From the NCBI GenBank assembly GCA_948099385.1, contig CANUEZ040000167.1:640001-704000 (forward strand): DNA of 64,000 nucleotides. Direction: 5' to 3'. This stretch comes from Fasciola hepatica (lineage: Eukaryota; Platyhelminthes; Trematoda; Plagiorchiida; Fasciolidae). Below the pieces are notes generated by a model. It did no database searches, was not told the origin of the DNA, and saw nothing but the letters and a program-made list of their open reading frames with translations. A program made the position numbers and the translations under genes. Of this stretch, positions 33,871 through 43,977 are shown in pieces (position 1 is the stretch's first letter; every line of letters begins with the position of its first letter).

Positions 33871-34054
33871 CTTTGAAAAGAGTCTCAAATCCTTCAGCAT
33901 TGGGATTGAAAGTGAACACTTCCCCGTGCGAATTGCATGCAACAGCCCAAATTAACTTCGGTGGCATAAAACGAATCGCTGTGATAGGCATACCCAAAGC
34001 CCATTTAGATGGTCGTGGAATTATTCGTTGGCTCCCGTCAGCTGTGTGTATAAC
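33871..34054 (-). CDS. WD40 gene, internal exon
   Basis: A 184-bp exon (entry phase 0, exit phase 1). The acceptor is 'gaatttcactgtgaacag' and the donor is AAAG-gtatga. It begins VIHTADGSQRIIPRPSKWAL, continuing the ANTSVR blade end of the upstream exon, then gives MPITAIRFMPPKLIWAVACN, SHGEVFTFN and FETLFK, a full WD40-type blade lacking the terminal WD. The alternation of hydrophobic strands and turns fits a propeller. Confidence 0.85.
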
Positions 34055-35448
34055 CTGTTCACAGTGAAATTCAATGAGACAGTATTTCGAATATTGAATC
34101 GAGTTAGCCGACTAAATAAAATACAGATACGTTCACGTTTGATAATTTATACCTCTGCGTTTTCAGATATTATGGCAGTCAGTTGACGTTTTAGTTAATA
34201 CGGATGACATTACTCAAGATATGTTCGATTGAAAACCTGTCCAGAGAAAGGTGACTAGCGGCAAACGAAACGCCGACTAACCGCAAAATTTCTGACAATG
34301 TCATGTTACGGAATATGAAACACTTACATGTAGCATCACAGGATGCATCGTTTCTTCGATACACTCCGAACCGAACACAAATGGAACCATAAAACAAAGA
34401 TATTGATGGTCTGTTCGAACGAAGAATTGAATGCCCATTTGTTGGGTTCGGTTAGGTGACCCTGAGCCCGGACCTCGAATCAATATAGTAGGATAGTACT
34501 GATTGGGAATGCATTAAAATGCAGGGAGTGGCATTCTAATGTTTTGCCTTAACATCATCCTTCGAACATCAATTGGCATACGTCCGTTTATTTTTATCAC
34601 TCCCCCTTCCCTCCTGCCTGAAGGAGCTTATGTTCAGTTCGTTTCGGGTCTGTTCAATCAAACGCCTAACAATGCGCCGAATGCGAAGGTTTTTGTCTCT
34701 TTTTCGCAAAGCACCAAAGGATACTAAACAATCAAGAGTAATCGTCACCAAGAAAAGATTGTGTTGCTTGCTCAACTTTATTTAATCAACGAACAGTCAG
34801 ACTGCTATTGATAAATTTTGATCTGTAAAACTTGGAGAAGTTCTACCTCTGTGCGAATTCAAAAACCAAGCCCTTTCGATATTCAACCAATCGCAAGACT
34901 CAAAAAACTTGAGAAACCGTTATAACCAACTTCAAAATCATTAGTATATTGATAGTGACTCTATTCGGGAATCTAAATGTAACAGTTCGTAATTTCTTAA
35001 GAAAATAGGAAAATAATGACATGCTCCATATGGAAATGGATATTTGTTTATGAATGGGTCTCTCAAAGAGCTGTACCGCCCCACTATCTAGGGTCAGATT
35101 AGGACATTTGACCAACTATCGGACTTTCCCTCTGTCACCCATTGGGTAAGCCAAACATACCCCATATTCGTTCCTACTTTATTACAGAGATAGTGTTGCC
35201 TGGGTCAAAACAAGGTGCAGTCGAACTCCCCTCATAAAACAAGGTTGTTGACCATCCATTTTTTCGTCAACACTGAATCACGGAAATAAATGTCACTTGA
35301 ACAGCAAGGTAATTCGCACTGTACACAAGACCAAATATTGTTATTTGGGATCAGCATTCCTTAACCATTTATTTTTGTCTATGGGACCCGAACATATAGA
35401 CCATTTAATTTTTTCCAGGTTCCTTAGCCCACCAAAATATCAATTATG
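34055..35448. other. Intron of WD40 gene, unassigned
   Basis: A+T-rich sequence with short frames on both strands and no recognisable element. The 74-bp frame overlap near 34570-34780 is chance. Confidence 0.5.
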
Positions 35449-35474
35449 TCATCATCATCATCATCATCATCATC
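35449..35474. repeat. (ATC)n array, possible RTE1 tail remnant
   Basis: About eight ATC units followed by 'gtac'. RTE1 copies B and C read (ATC)n-gta at their 3' ends on the plus strand, so this may be an extremely 5'-truncated RTE1 tail. The sequence beyond it does not resemble RTE1, so it may equally be a simple microsatellite. Confidence 0.6.
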
Positions 35475-35659
35475 GTACCCACCTACCTCGTACGCCGCCA
35501 GGATGGTGTAGTAGATAGCAGCACACTAATCACACACTAAGTATTGTGTTTGCTAGTTCCAAAACGATACAAACCTGTGTTGCGACAATACTCAATAAAT
35601 ATCGGATCATTTCGATCACGTGAGGAGCCGAAATGAGGTAGGTAATGGAAAATTCTAGA

Positions 35660-35735
35660 ATTCATGCCGTGAGCCGAAATCAAACGGGCATTGGCTCTAC
35701 CAGCTGATCTATTGTGGCACGGTCAGTAGGGTGCG
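35660..35735 (-). repeat. tRNA-like SINE head
   Basis: On the minus strand: 'tagatcagctggtagagc' is a good box A (TRGYNNANNGG type), followed by 'cgtttgatttcgg', a degenerate box B. It lies in the WD40 intron, sense to the gene. Confidence 0.35.
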
Positions 35736-35889
35736 CATAAAATAGTGAATATCTAATGGGGTGCAAAAACTATTCCAGTGATGCACAGCAACTGTTCTGA
35801 TGTCGGTACGAAAAACACTCTTAGATAGTTCAAACACACGCGTAAAATCGTTCTTTGTGTTACAAAAAGGGTTCACTGGTGAAACTCAC

Positions 35890-36501
35890 TCGCACACTTG
35901 TGTTAGCCGATCCAGCTAACAACAATTTACCATCCCCACTGAACTGTACAGAATGGATTGCATAATCGTCTTGAAGTCGACGCCATGGATGTCTTCGCAA
36001 AAAGTCCCGTACATGCAACCGACAAGGTGTAGTCCCCACGGGAATAGGTTTTTCACAGTCACCTTCACCAAACATCGCATTCACAGAGTCCTCGAAATTC
36101 TTGGTTTCCCCCGCCACTTCGGTCTCGACGTTGGCTGTGGGACAGCAGGTGCATGTGGCCGTCACTGTGCTACCGGTAGAAAAACCTGGTTGTGTAGCCG
36201 TCTGTCCGCGGTCGAAATCCTCCATGGGTATCTCTTCAGCCTCCTCCGTACGATTTAAATTGCTATTGTACCCGGGTGCGAAGCAAAATCGTGCAAACCG
36301 AATTCGTGTAAATCGAAAACACGGACTCATCCCAGATTCGATCATCGCACCAGCCACTAAGGCGGATTCCAAGTGACGTCTTGACATAGATCTGCTTGGA
36401 TGCTCTAGTTTTAGGGAAAAGGCCACGTGCAGGTGACGATCGACGGCCCAAATTAGTCCGGGGGCTGTTCTAAATTGGGCTGCAAAAGACGCGGAAAACA
36501 T
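35890..36501 (-). CDS. WD40 gene, first recognised exon
   Basis: An open frame from ATG at 36501 to the donor CGA-gtgagt at 35890/35889. An in-frame TGA lies 9 bp before the ATG. The exon could instead begin at an internal acceptor: 'cgtcttttgcag' before 36476 or 'cccaatttag' before about 36467. It holds LIWAVDRHLHVAFSLKLEHP and a roughly 90-residue Thr/Glu/Cys-rich loop (GSTVTATCTCCPTANVETEV, and onward). It then gives LRRHPWRRLQDDYAIHSVQF followed by SGDGKLLLAGSANTSVR, a clear WD40 blade. The early part looks like the end of an earlier blade, so upstream exons may exist. Confidence 0.8.
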
Positions 36502-36509
36502 GACAGTTC

Positions 36510-37350
36510 AATTCAGAAAACTTTGCGCAATCCGTCGCAAATCTTGCAAGCTTTGAACGTGAAAGAAAACCAATTACGGGGTTATTCTAGCACTGAGAAA
36601 TGCATGGGTGACTCATGTCGCAATGTTGCACTTCGAGTGAATCAGAAGCAGTTCTAGAGGAAGGAGCACAGAAAGTGAAACACGTTTAAAGAAATACGAA
36701 GTGGAAGGAATTGCTTCAAATGCCATGTCTGAATTCACCATACGCGATTTACCATTGACCGGTATTATGCAAAACTTATTCTGTGAATTTCACATCAGAC
36801 AAGCCACTTATCACAAGGATAGGGTTCTGTTATTACACGAAGCTGCTTAATGACTCTAGATTTTCTACGAATTGACAACTCACGCAGGTAGAATCGAGGA
36901 AATCCAGGCTTCCATTGATTTCCCATGCCGCGCTCTTCCGTGAACACAACGATAACCAGGAATAGCCTCCGACTTTGATAAAATAACGTTAGTATAATCA
37001 AGGCGGTGAGTACGGTTATAGTGGATAACTTCAAGCACACAACGGCGCAGAATACTCTCTCCCCTCATTTACAACACTCCACTTCCTAATGACAAATCCT
37101 ATCATAAAAAATCAAAAATAATCCTCCACACGGACAATAATTCTGGCAGAATACCGAGGCCAAAGGCTGTCGAATGAAGAAGTGATCGAAGATGTCAACA
37201 TTCATTTTTGAGACTGCAAGATCTAAGGTTCATGATGGTGAACGTCTGACCACAGCCGATCGATTTTCTCACACGTCTACCTAATTTATCCTATGGTCAA
37301 TCTACTGTTGATCGTCAAAATTCAGCAGGAAGTGGCACATGTGGTGAAAA
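36510..37350. other. Region 5' of the recognised WD40 exons, with a weak exon candidate
   Basis: On the minus strand, 37068-36889 reads VIHYNRTHRLDYTNVILSKS, then EAIPGYRCVHGRARHG up to SSILP, ending at a good donor (CTGC-gtgagt). Its phase would join to the 'cccaatttag' acceptor of the next exon. No convincing acceptor precedes it, so it is only a candidate upstream exon. Confidence 0.25.
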
Positions 37351-37359
37351 CCGCCGAAC

Positions 37360-37540
37360 GGCCGTGGCCGAATGGTCATCACGGTGGTCTTTAGCCCCGT
37401 CGGTCCCGAGTCCGAGTCTTGCAGCTGCCGCTGCCGGTCACTTTCTCCAACTGGTAGTCACTAGTTGGCCCAAATCATCCTGAAATACTGTGCCATCATC
37501 TCATGATAAAAAGGAAGTAAATAAAGTAAACACGGATGCG
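37360..37540 (+). repeat. tRNA-Leu/Ser-like SINE with shared tail
   Basis: 'ggccgtggccgaatggtcatc' matches a class II-type box A (TGGCCGAATGGT); 'gagtccgagtctt' is a degenerate box B. The tail 'aaatcatcctgaaatactgtgcc...aaggaagtaaataaa' recurs, diverged, at 38890-38975, defining a SINE family with at least two copies in the window. Confidence 0.5.
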
Positions 37541-38459
37541 TGGGATAAGCCAGAACATGTGGTCCACCAGAGTGATTGATAGGATAGTACGGTGTGATGC
37601 CATTCGGCGTTGAGCATCGAAGAGTCCACGGCATTATCGCTCCCAATTCAGTTACTGTTCTGGTCCGTCCCACTTACTCTAGGAAGAAGACTTCTGGCTT
37701 CGAAACATCTTGGTTGCTTGGCTACAAGCAGATCGTTCATATATGTGCTGGTCGTGACCAAAACCTTGCATGAAAGCTTATTGGTTCACTGGTATTCCCA
37801 AACGGCCCATCTGACTGATTTATCTGGTTGCGCCCGAACTAGCTGATTAAGCTCTGGTTGTTTCAGATAAATGCTAGCCACCGATTGGCCCATTTGTCTA
37901 CCTGGCTAACTGCACTCTTGTCTGCGATTCTGGACAGCCGTCCACGTGTTGCCTGCTTCGCTGTCTCCGACCTAGACCTCGATGCTGGATGAACGAAGCG
38001 CGTGCTGCTGCCACTGATTCAGCGCGTCTGTTGGCGATGTGCCAACCCATATTCCTCCAGTTACTGTCCCCGTTTTTTCCGACATTTATGTTGATTATTA
38101 TGCAAGCACAGCAAGTGAACCTGAAGCTCTAGAATATAAAGTCAACAGACGCTTGAACCAAAAATCTTTCACATGCGAGCAGAAAATAGTTCAGTAAATT
38201 AAAAGTAGTGATCCAATTATTGTTCAACATCGACTCAGTAGCTTCCACGTGAGAAGTTAACAACTATTATTCGACTATAATTCTCCTTGAAACGCGGAGA
38301 TCATAGGTCAATAGTCGTTCATCATGGAATATCGAAAAATACTTGCGGGTGTGAAAATCGGTACTAAGTGATAACCACGTCTTATGATTACTTTCAACAT
38401 GAATTTTTTTATGATGTAAGTAGTATGATAGTGTAGCTGGGTTACAAGACGAAATTTTT

Positions 38460-38520
38460 CCGGAAGCATACGGTCGGTTTCGCGGTTGTTCCAGCTCATC
38501 GGGTATGCGTGCCTGGTACC
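38460..38520 (-). ncRNA. Hammerhead-ribozyme-like motif, copy 2 (short stem III)
   Basis: Minus strand. Stem I 5' strand is GCATAC (38508-38503), then CCGATGA (38502-38496; consensus CTGATGA with T to C). Stem II is GCTGG/ACCGC with loop AACA, imperfect. GAA (38481-38479) and short stem III ACCGAC follow, with the cleavage-site C at 38472, then GTATGC (38471-38466), a perfect six-base complement of GCATAC. The outer helix pairs CCAGG with CCGG with a bulged A, like copy 1 but with the bulge on the opposite strand. Copies 1 and 2 carry different single changes in CTGATGA, which implies an intact ancestral core. Confidence 0.6.
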
Positions 38521-39438
38521 CTCTTGACCAATAATCCTTGTACTACAGCACTCCACAGCCGGTTTATCACCCTAAACTCACTTGAATCGTTGAGAGCGTG
38601 CATGAACGAAGAGTCCACTTCTAGAATGACAAGGTGAATTCTTTTACTCATGAGACACCAAGAAACCCTAACCTTTATATCGCCTCTTGCAAACAGTTTC
38701 GGGCGCTAATGTGTATTAGTGAGAAAAATAGAAAAAAAAATCACACATAACCACCCACTATATCTTCCTCAAAACAAATTCCAACTGCCGAGCAACTGCA
38801 ATCAGATTTGGTGTTGCTACTGTAATTTTAGGCATAATCCACCCAGAGGCGCCAACAACTTGCTAATAGATATTTCGCTTAGGTCTTCTAAGACATGGAA
38901 CTTAAATCAACCGCGATCCACATCCTGAAAGATTGTACTATCAATCAATGTTAATAAGGAAGTAAATAAAATCAAAATAAAAGATCGAACCGACTCGGTG
39001 GTAAATGCAATTGTCGCCACCTATCTGATGGAAACATGCGTAGTTCCTCGCTCTAAGTCCTAAAGTGGAGTTTCTGGTTCTCTCTCCGAAATCACAGATA
39101 CATCAGTGCATACCGTAGCTTGATCACGCAAACCACAACCATGTTCCCCACACCAGTGTCAGCAACACGAAGCACATAGTCCTGATTTTGTATCCCCTTT
39201 CCTCTGGGGCTTCATTTCTCATCACTTCATTTTGAAATAACCCAATTTCACCACATATTCTTCGTCTTCCACTGCCTAACCAATGGGGTTATTCTTCCAT
39301 ATTAATCAACGCTTGTGCCCATGCCCAACTGTTTCAGATTTACTACCCGTTAGCCAAATTGAGTGTTCGATAGATTTGTCATTAGTAAAGAGCAAATGCT
39401 TAAATTTCTAACTTTATACAGCCAGGTGAAAGTCATAC
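38521..39438. other. Unassigned, with a second SINE tail
   Basis: The sequence at 38521-38580 continues the hammerhead-containing repeat (it aligns with 28640-28685). At 38890-38975 is a tail like that of the SINE at 37360-37540. Nothing else recognised. Confidence 0.45.
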
Positions 39439-39578
39439 CTCCCTGTTTAACAGCCATTGCATGGCGCACCACTCTAAATGTTTGATCAATTTGGACTCAG
39501 TCGATTCGGCAGACTTCTTATCAGTCATGCGCTGAAGTAATGCAACCAGATCGACCGCGACAAATTCAAAGGCAGTTA
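39439..39578 (-). CDS. Orphan exon candidate, function unknown
   Basis: A 140-bp exon-like block with a strong acceptor ('cactgacagttttcag' before 39578) and a good donor (GAG-gtatga at 39439/39438). With two leading bases it reads TAFEFVAVDLVALLQRMTDK and then KSAESTESKLIKHLEWCAMQ to WLLNRE, a soluble-protein-like composition with amphipathic helices. Neither alternative frame is as protein-like. I do not recognise the family. Exit phase 0 does not match the next WD40 exon directly, so it belongs to a missing upstream WD40 exon set or to another gene. Confidence 0.4.
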
Positions 39579-40764
39579 CTGAAAACTGTCAGTGAAATCC
39601 AGTAATGACGCTCGTTTGATATGAAAAGACAACGTACTACTCTATAACCAGTAATAATTTTTAATGTTGGAGATAATTACACGGAAAACCTAGAATAGTA
39701 AAATTCTGCGGATCGCTTTTGAGCTTGCAATGAATGCCTTACGAGCTTGTGGTATTGGACAGCGCGGTTGGATCAGACTAGATCCTAAACGGGCTCGAGC
39801 ATCCAAACGGTGGAAGATACTGGAGTTTCACTCATTACCTCGGCATGACTCAGGCATAACTTATGCAAAACGAATCCCAAGAATACCTGTACCTTAACAC
39901 CAGTTGTTTTTTACATAGCCGATTCTATATAGATACGTTCTAACCTCGGCTCGTCTACTCTAGCCACTATTTCTGCACCACTCACATTCAGCCCTCCATC
40001 GATCCTTGATAATCAGAAGCATGCTTGTTATCTATACAGATAATCAAAGAAGGTTTCGTAAGCCACAAAGCAGAAGAAATGATCTCTCCCTTACCAGCAG
40101 TAAAACATTCTTTTCTCTCAGCAGCGTGTGGAAGCATTCGACGCTTTATATCTCAGGAAAATGCAACAATATTCAAAGACTGAACATCGATATTTCCGCT
40201 ACTTTACTTGATTCCGACGGAAGCACCGGTTCCGTATTCGGAGTATGGAATGGAGCGTAAGTCATTAGATAAAACAATAAAGCTCACCAGGCTATAATAG
40301 CTGATGAATGTTTTTCGCATGTCGCGACCAATGGCATCCTTATACTCTCGCAATTTTTCGTCTTCTGGAAAGAATCGTTTGTACTTCCCCCCTTACTACG
40401 TTCATTCTGTCCTGTGATTTTCAATTTTTTTCTACTGAGAAAAAGCGACCAGAATTCTCATACCCGGTGTTGGTGTTTAAACCTATCGCTGCAACGACGA
40501 ATCTCTTCTTCTATGTTATGCTAATACTCAAGCTTTTAACTGCTACCAAATTTGAATACTGCAGTTGAGTAAGAGACGCGGCTTGGTCATTCATGTATCT
40601 TTACTACTGGGCCTCTGTAACGGCTGGATGTTAACCTCCGACAAGCGATTGCCAACCAAATGGTAGACAGATCTACTGCCTCCATTCCGTCGCGAAGGTT
40701 TTCTCGATTTTCTGAGCTCATCTCAGCTATTCCCATGTCACAGCCTTCCGTTTACAGCCCCGAA
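39579..40764. other. Unassigned sequence
   Basis: Short frames only (plus, 40006-40260 and 40308-40568), with no recognisable motif. No element identified. Confidence 0.4.
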
Positions 40765-41620
40765 CAGTCAGTTCAGTTCATTTCAGATTACCGTTAACCA
40801 TACACTGGGTGCGGTGATTTTATTTGCTATCTTTTAGTCGCAACCTCAAAAGGAAATAACGAAAAAGAGCAAGAGTATGAAAGGAGTAACAGCAGAACTA
40901 AAAATAATGTTATCCAATCGATAAAGAAAGCTTGTGGATACAAGAGCACCACTGATCGCGACACCCAATGTCTCCAATGTCTCTAACCATATAAGGGGAG
41001 GGTCTCTTGGACTCCACCCAGGAAGTCGACACGCCCTACATGGCCAAGTCCACTAGTTAGGCTTTTCATACATTTCTTCCACGTCATGCCCTGGCCACTC
41101 TTACTCTTCCAACCGTTACCCCTCAGCAAACATTGCGAGCCGAAGAATCCAGTCAGGGGACACATGCAACACATGTGACCATATTGGCCTGGTGACCCCA
41201 ATGACTTGGTTCGTGTACAACAAACTCTGCACCGAACCTCAACATTGTTGATACGGTGTCTGTATCAGATTCTAGCAATTCTGCGTAGATATCAGTGTTC
41301 AAATGGTCATGTTACTGAAACATACAGAGGAATTGGCCTACGGTATGCTGTATGCCTCCGTGTACAAACGACCCTCGATGAGAATATGTATATTACGTCG
41401 ATGCCACAGATGACTGAGTCGGAGAAGCCAAACGCGAGAACACTCCATTCGATATCCCAGCTTCGGGCGAAATGCAGCTACCTAAATAACAGAACAAATC
41501 AACTAGGTTTACACTCTCCGCAGACACCGAAAATTAAGTGTTAGACCAACCCAGTTCTGCAACTGCATCTTGCCCTTTGAAGGTCCGACGCGCACACCGA
41601 ACACTGCTACGTAGTCCGTC
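40765..41620 (-). mobile_element. RTE family 2 LINE, 3' half
   Basis: Minus strand. The tail block 'ttaaccatacactgggtgcggtg' (about 40795), the GWG-type block 'tcttggactccacccagga' (about 41010) and the frame at 41201-40983 (ending KKCMKSLTSGLGHVGRVDFL) correspond to the RTE C-terminal domain MKSLxxGLGHVGRVRLPGWGP. The upstream region to 41620 aligns with 7640-7800. Heavily mutated. Confidence 0.65.
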
Positions 41621-41679
41621 AACTTGTTTAAAAATGCTTGTAACTTATCGGGATCCTCACTCAGAGTTAAGTTTAGTTT

Positions 41680-42850
41680 AGTTTATTCAACCATGAACCT
41701 CACTGTTCTGTGCTCCGATTTTGGTTGCTATCGAGCAGCATCATCCATTAAAGGCAAAAAGAGTAGGAGCATAAAGTGAAAAAAAGTCGAATGCAACTAC
41801 ATCGCTGGCCACGACACCTAGCCATATCACTTATTGTTTCCAACCTTTTGGTAGGCAGATCAAATGGACGCCAACCTGGAAGTCTAACACGTCCCACTCG
41901 GCCAAGTCCACAGACTGACCACCTCGACCTACCTTCCAACCACTACCAGCCTCGGCGAGCATGACACGCCGCGGAAGTCTATCGGTGGACACTCGTAACA
42001 CATGCTTCAGCCACCTTAATCTGTTTGGATTCAGTACTTGATTCAGAGACTGACCTCCGGTTCCCAACACCTTACGCCTTACCTCAGCGCTGCTGATACG
42101 GTGTTCCGACCATATTCGTGCAATGCTGGAGAGACATCTATGCTCAAACACCGACAATCTTCGTCTATCCTCTGTTCTTAACGGCCAGAAGAATGGCATC
42201 GTCTATATACTCGTGGTCCAACACTTTTCCACTCGGGAAAAGTCAAATACCGCTATACTCATAACAAAGGGGTAATGGATGGGACCATAAGTTTCATGAA
42301 GATAAAAAGAAAGGGAGAAAAAGGTAACCCTGATGTACGCCACTTCTCGCGGTAAACTCGGGTGAAAGAATACCGCAAGCCCGAACTCGGCTTCGGCTAT
42401 TCGTGCCTGGGGAATTTATGTTGAAAATGAATTTCTCTGATACACCCTTCAACAAGAGGTAGCGCCAGAAAATTGTGTAGTCAACTGAGCCACTTCCATA
42501 CACAGAAAAATAGATGGTGAACTTCTGGAAGGTGTGTCTAAGTTCTAAAATTTGCCGAAGGGTGATCAACGTAGCATCGACCAAGTTTAAACCCCGCTTG
42601 ATTCTCGCGCCAGCGCTAGGTAGTCGGTGAAAATAATACCAGCAAGCAGTCTAGCTGCGATGCTAACCACACTTATTCCCTTACGGCTTTCAGGGGGACC
42701 GGTCACCTTATAAATCGGTACGATCATCGATTCCCACAACCTCTTCTGAACTTGTTCCTTCGCCCATATCAAAGTGAGGAGTTTTGTCAACTCCGATGAC
42801 AAAACTGAGCCATCGTCACTGAAACTAGACGAAGGTAATGTCATATTAAT
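41680..42850 (-). mobile_element. RTE family 2 LINE, RT plus 3' region
   Basis: The minus strand encodes from 42844: SELTKLLTLIWAKEQVQKRL, WESMIVPIYKVTG and KGISVVSIAARLLAGII (RT finger motifs). It then gives LRQILELRHTFQ and LSPEFTARSGVHQGYLFLPF (motif B). From 42199: RRLSVFEHRCLSSIARIW, VLGTGGQSLNQVLNPNRLRW and DRLPRRVMLAEAG, the conserved C-terminal domain. No YADD box is intact. It follows another RTE2 copy in the same orientation (40765-41620). Frameshifts separate the blocks. Confidence 0.75.
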
Positions 42851-43059
42851 TCACTCCCCGTTTCTATGGTCTTATTTTATACATTCTATTTACGTTACTG
42901 TTTTTTTACATTTCAGCTTATGTACGCTTCATACTAGTTGAGTAAAACGTTATATTCTGGATTGGGGTTCTGAAGTCTTACACATTCATTACGAACGTAA
43001 AGGGTAAACCATGTTACGATGTACTCAACCAATGTAGAAAAACAAACAAACAAATAGAC

Positions 43060-43977
43060 CGTTATCTGCGCCCAGATAAATCTGACACTGCTATAAACGT
43101 TCCCGATGCAACCAAGCAGTGGGTATACTGGCTGCCGATCTTCAACGCGTTCCTGAAACAAGTACAATCCGAAGAAGCCGACGGACTTAGAATGCTCGTT
43201 TATTTTCTCTCTCCGAATGTTTACGAGCACGTTCCCAATGTCAGAATTCTGACAGCGCCATTTCAACTCTCCAACCTCTGTACGTTCGTGCCAAAAATGT
43301 GATTTTCCTTGTTATCACCTTACTGCGTGCAAACACGAGATTGGGCGCAATATTCACCAGTCCGTCCAGAACATCAAAACATTCGCAAAGGACTGTTTTT
43401 CGTCCTGCATCTGCCGGAGAATGTCGTGACAATGTGTGTGATGCAATTATTACTGGCCTTCAAACCAACTCTATTCGAACAAGACTGCTAGAACAATCTG
43501 CTCTCAATTTTCAAACGGCATGTGATATGGCTGGATTATAAGAAGCTTAACAGAGACAATCGCAGACCTACGCAACTGAGAACGCTTTTTGTTCATTTTC
43601 TACCCTTGTGTGTTCTCTACCGGTAGCAATATCAGTTAATCCGTCAATCGAGACCGGACCAACTGTGTCTGTTATTGATAAAGATAACTGTTATTTTTGT
43701 GGTGACTCTAAGCACCTTCGTATAAAGTGCTCAACCTAAGATGCCTTTCGCAGGGCCAGTGGAAAAAGATCATTTCAAGCGTGTATGTAGATCAAAACCG
43801 CTTAACTCATCCGTTACTTCAATTTTCCCACCACTAATATCCACTATTCTGACAGCTGCCGCACGTCTCTGTCTGTGTCGTGCGACTACTCGGATCTGCG
43901 TGAACAATACTTGACTACAAGTTCTCAAAGACCCCGGCAATTCGGACAGTTACATTTCACAATCTGTTATAGACTCG
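43060..43977 (+). mobile_element. Gypsy-1 (CsRn1-like), gag and start of protease
   Basis: The plus strand gives YWLPIFNAFLKQVQSEEADG, RMLVYFLSPNVYEHV, and after a frameshift CDAIITGLQTNSIRTRLLEQ. This resembles the capsid-type gag of CsRn1-like Ty3/Gypsy elements. A CCHC zinc knuckle, CYFCGDSKHLRIKC, is at 43689-43730 with exact C-x2-C-x4-H-x4-C spacing. The protease start VLKDPGNSDSYISQSV (43921-43970) has DPG in place of the catalytic D-T/S-G. The frame then stops at the (ATC)n tail of RTE1 copy C, and pol resumes at about 48885 beyond that element. The left LTR was not identified. Confidence 0.75.

Larger units (their letters stand above)
15755..36501 (-). other. WD40-repeat beta-propeller gene, seven-exon model
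   Basis: This is a gene-level model on the minus strand. In transcription order the exons are 36501(or about 36476)-35890, 34054-33871, 32111-31953, 28152-27779, 27064-26933, 17842-17489 and 15871-15755. Every junction has GT and AG, and phases agree throughout (0, 1, 1, 0, 0, 0). The joined product is about 630 residues with several WD40-type blades: QFSGDGKLLLAGSANTSVRV, TLDISPDGTELVTAGVDRKI, RFALLFSAGWDNLVKLWD, DIDDDYLLTASWRARASIEV, then WDMRTM and RYISAGCSSGTVAI. WD40 propellers act as protein-interaction platforms; I cannot name this one, though the GPH..-DGLDI-..-LLTASWR stretch recalls a widespread uncharacterised WD40 family. The introns contain PLE, RTE, SINE and hammerhead-like repeats. 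The 5' end is uncertain. Confidence 0.8.

Noticed and set aside
34055..35448. Several 60-70 codon frames on both strands (for example 34573-34785)
   Set aside because: They overlap each other on opposite strands, lack motifs and splice sites, and are expected by chance in intronic DNA.
36101..36376. 91-codon plus-strand frame
   Set aside because: It is antisense to the WD40 exon at 36501-35890, which has motif and splice support.
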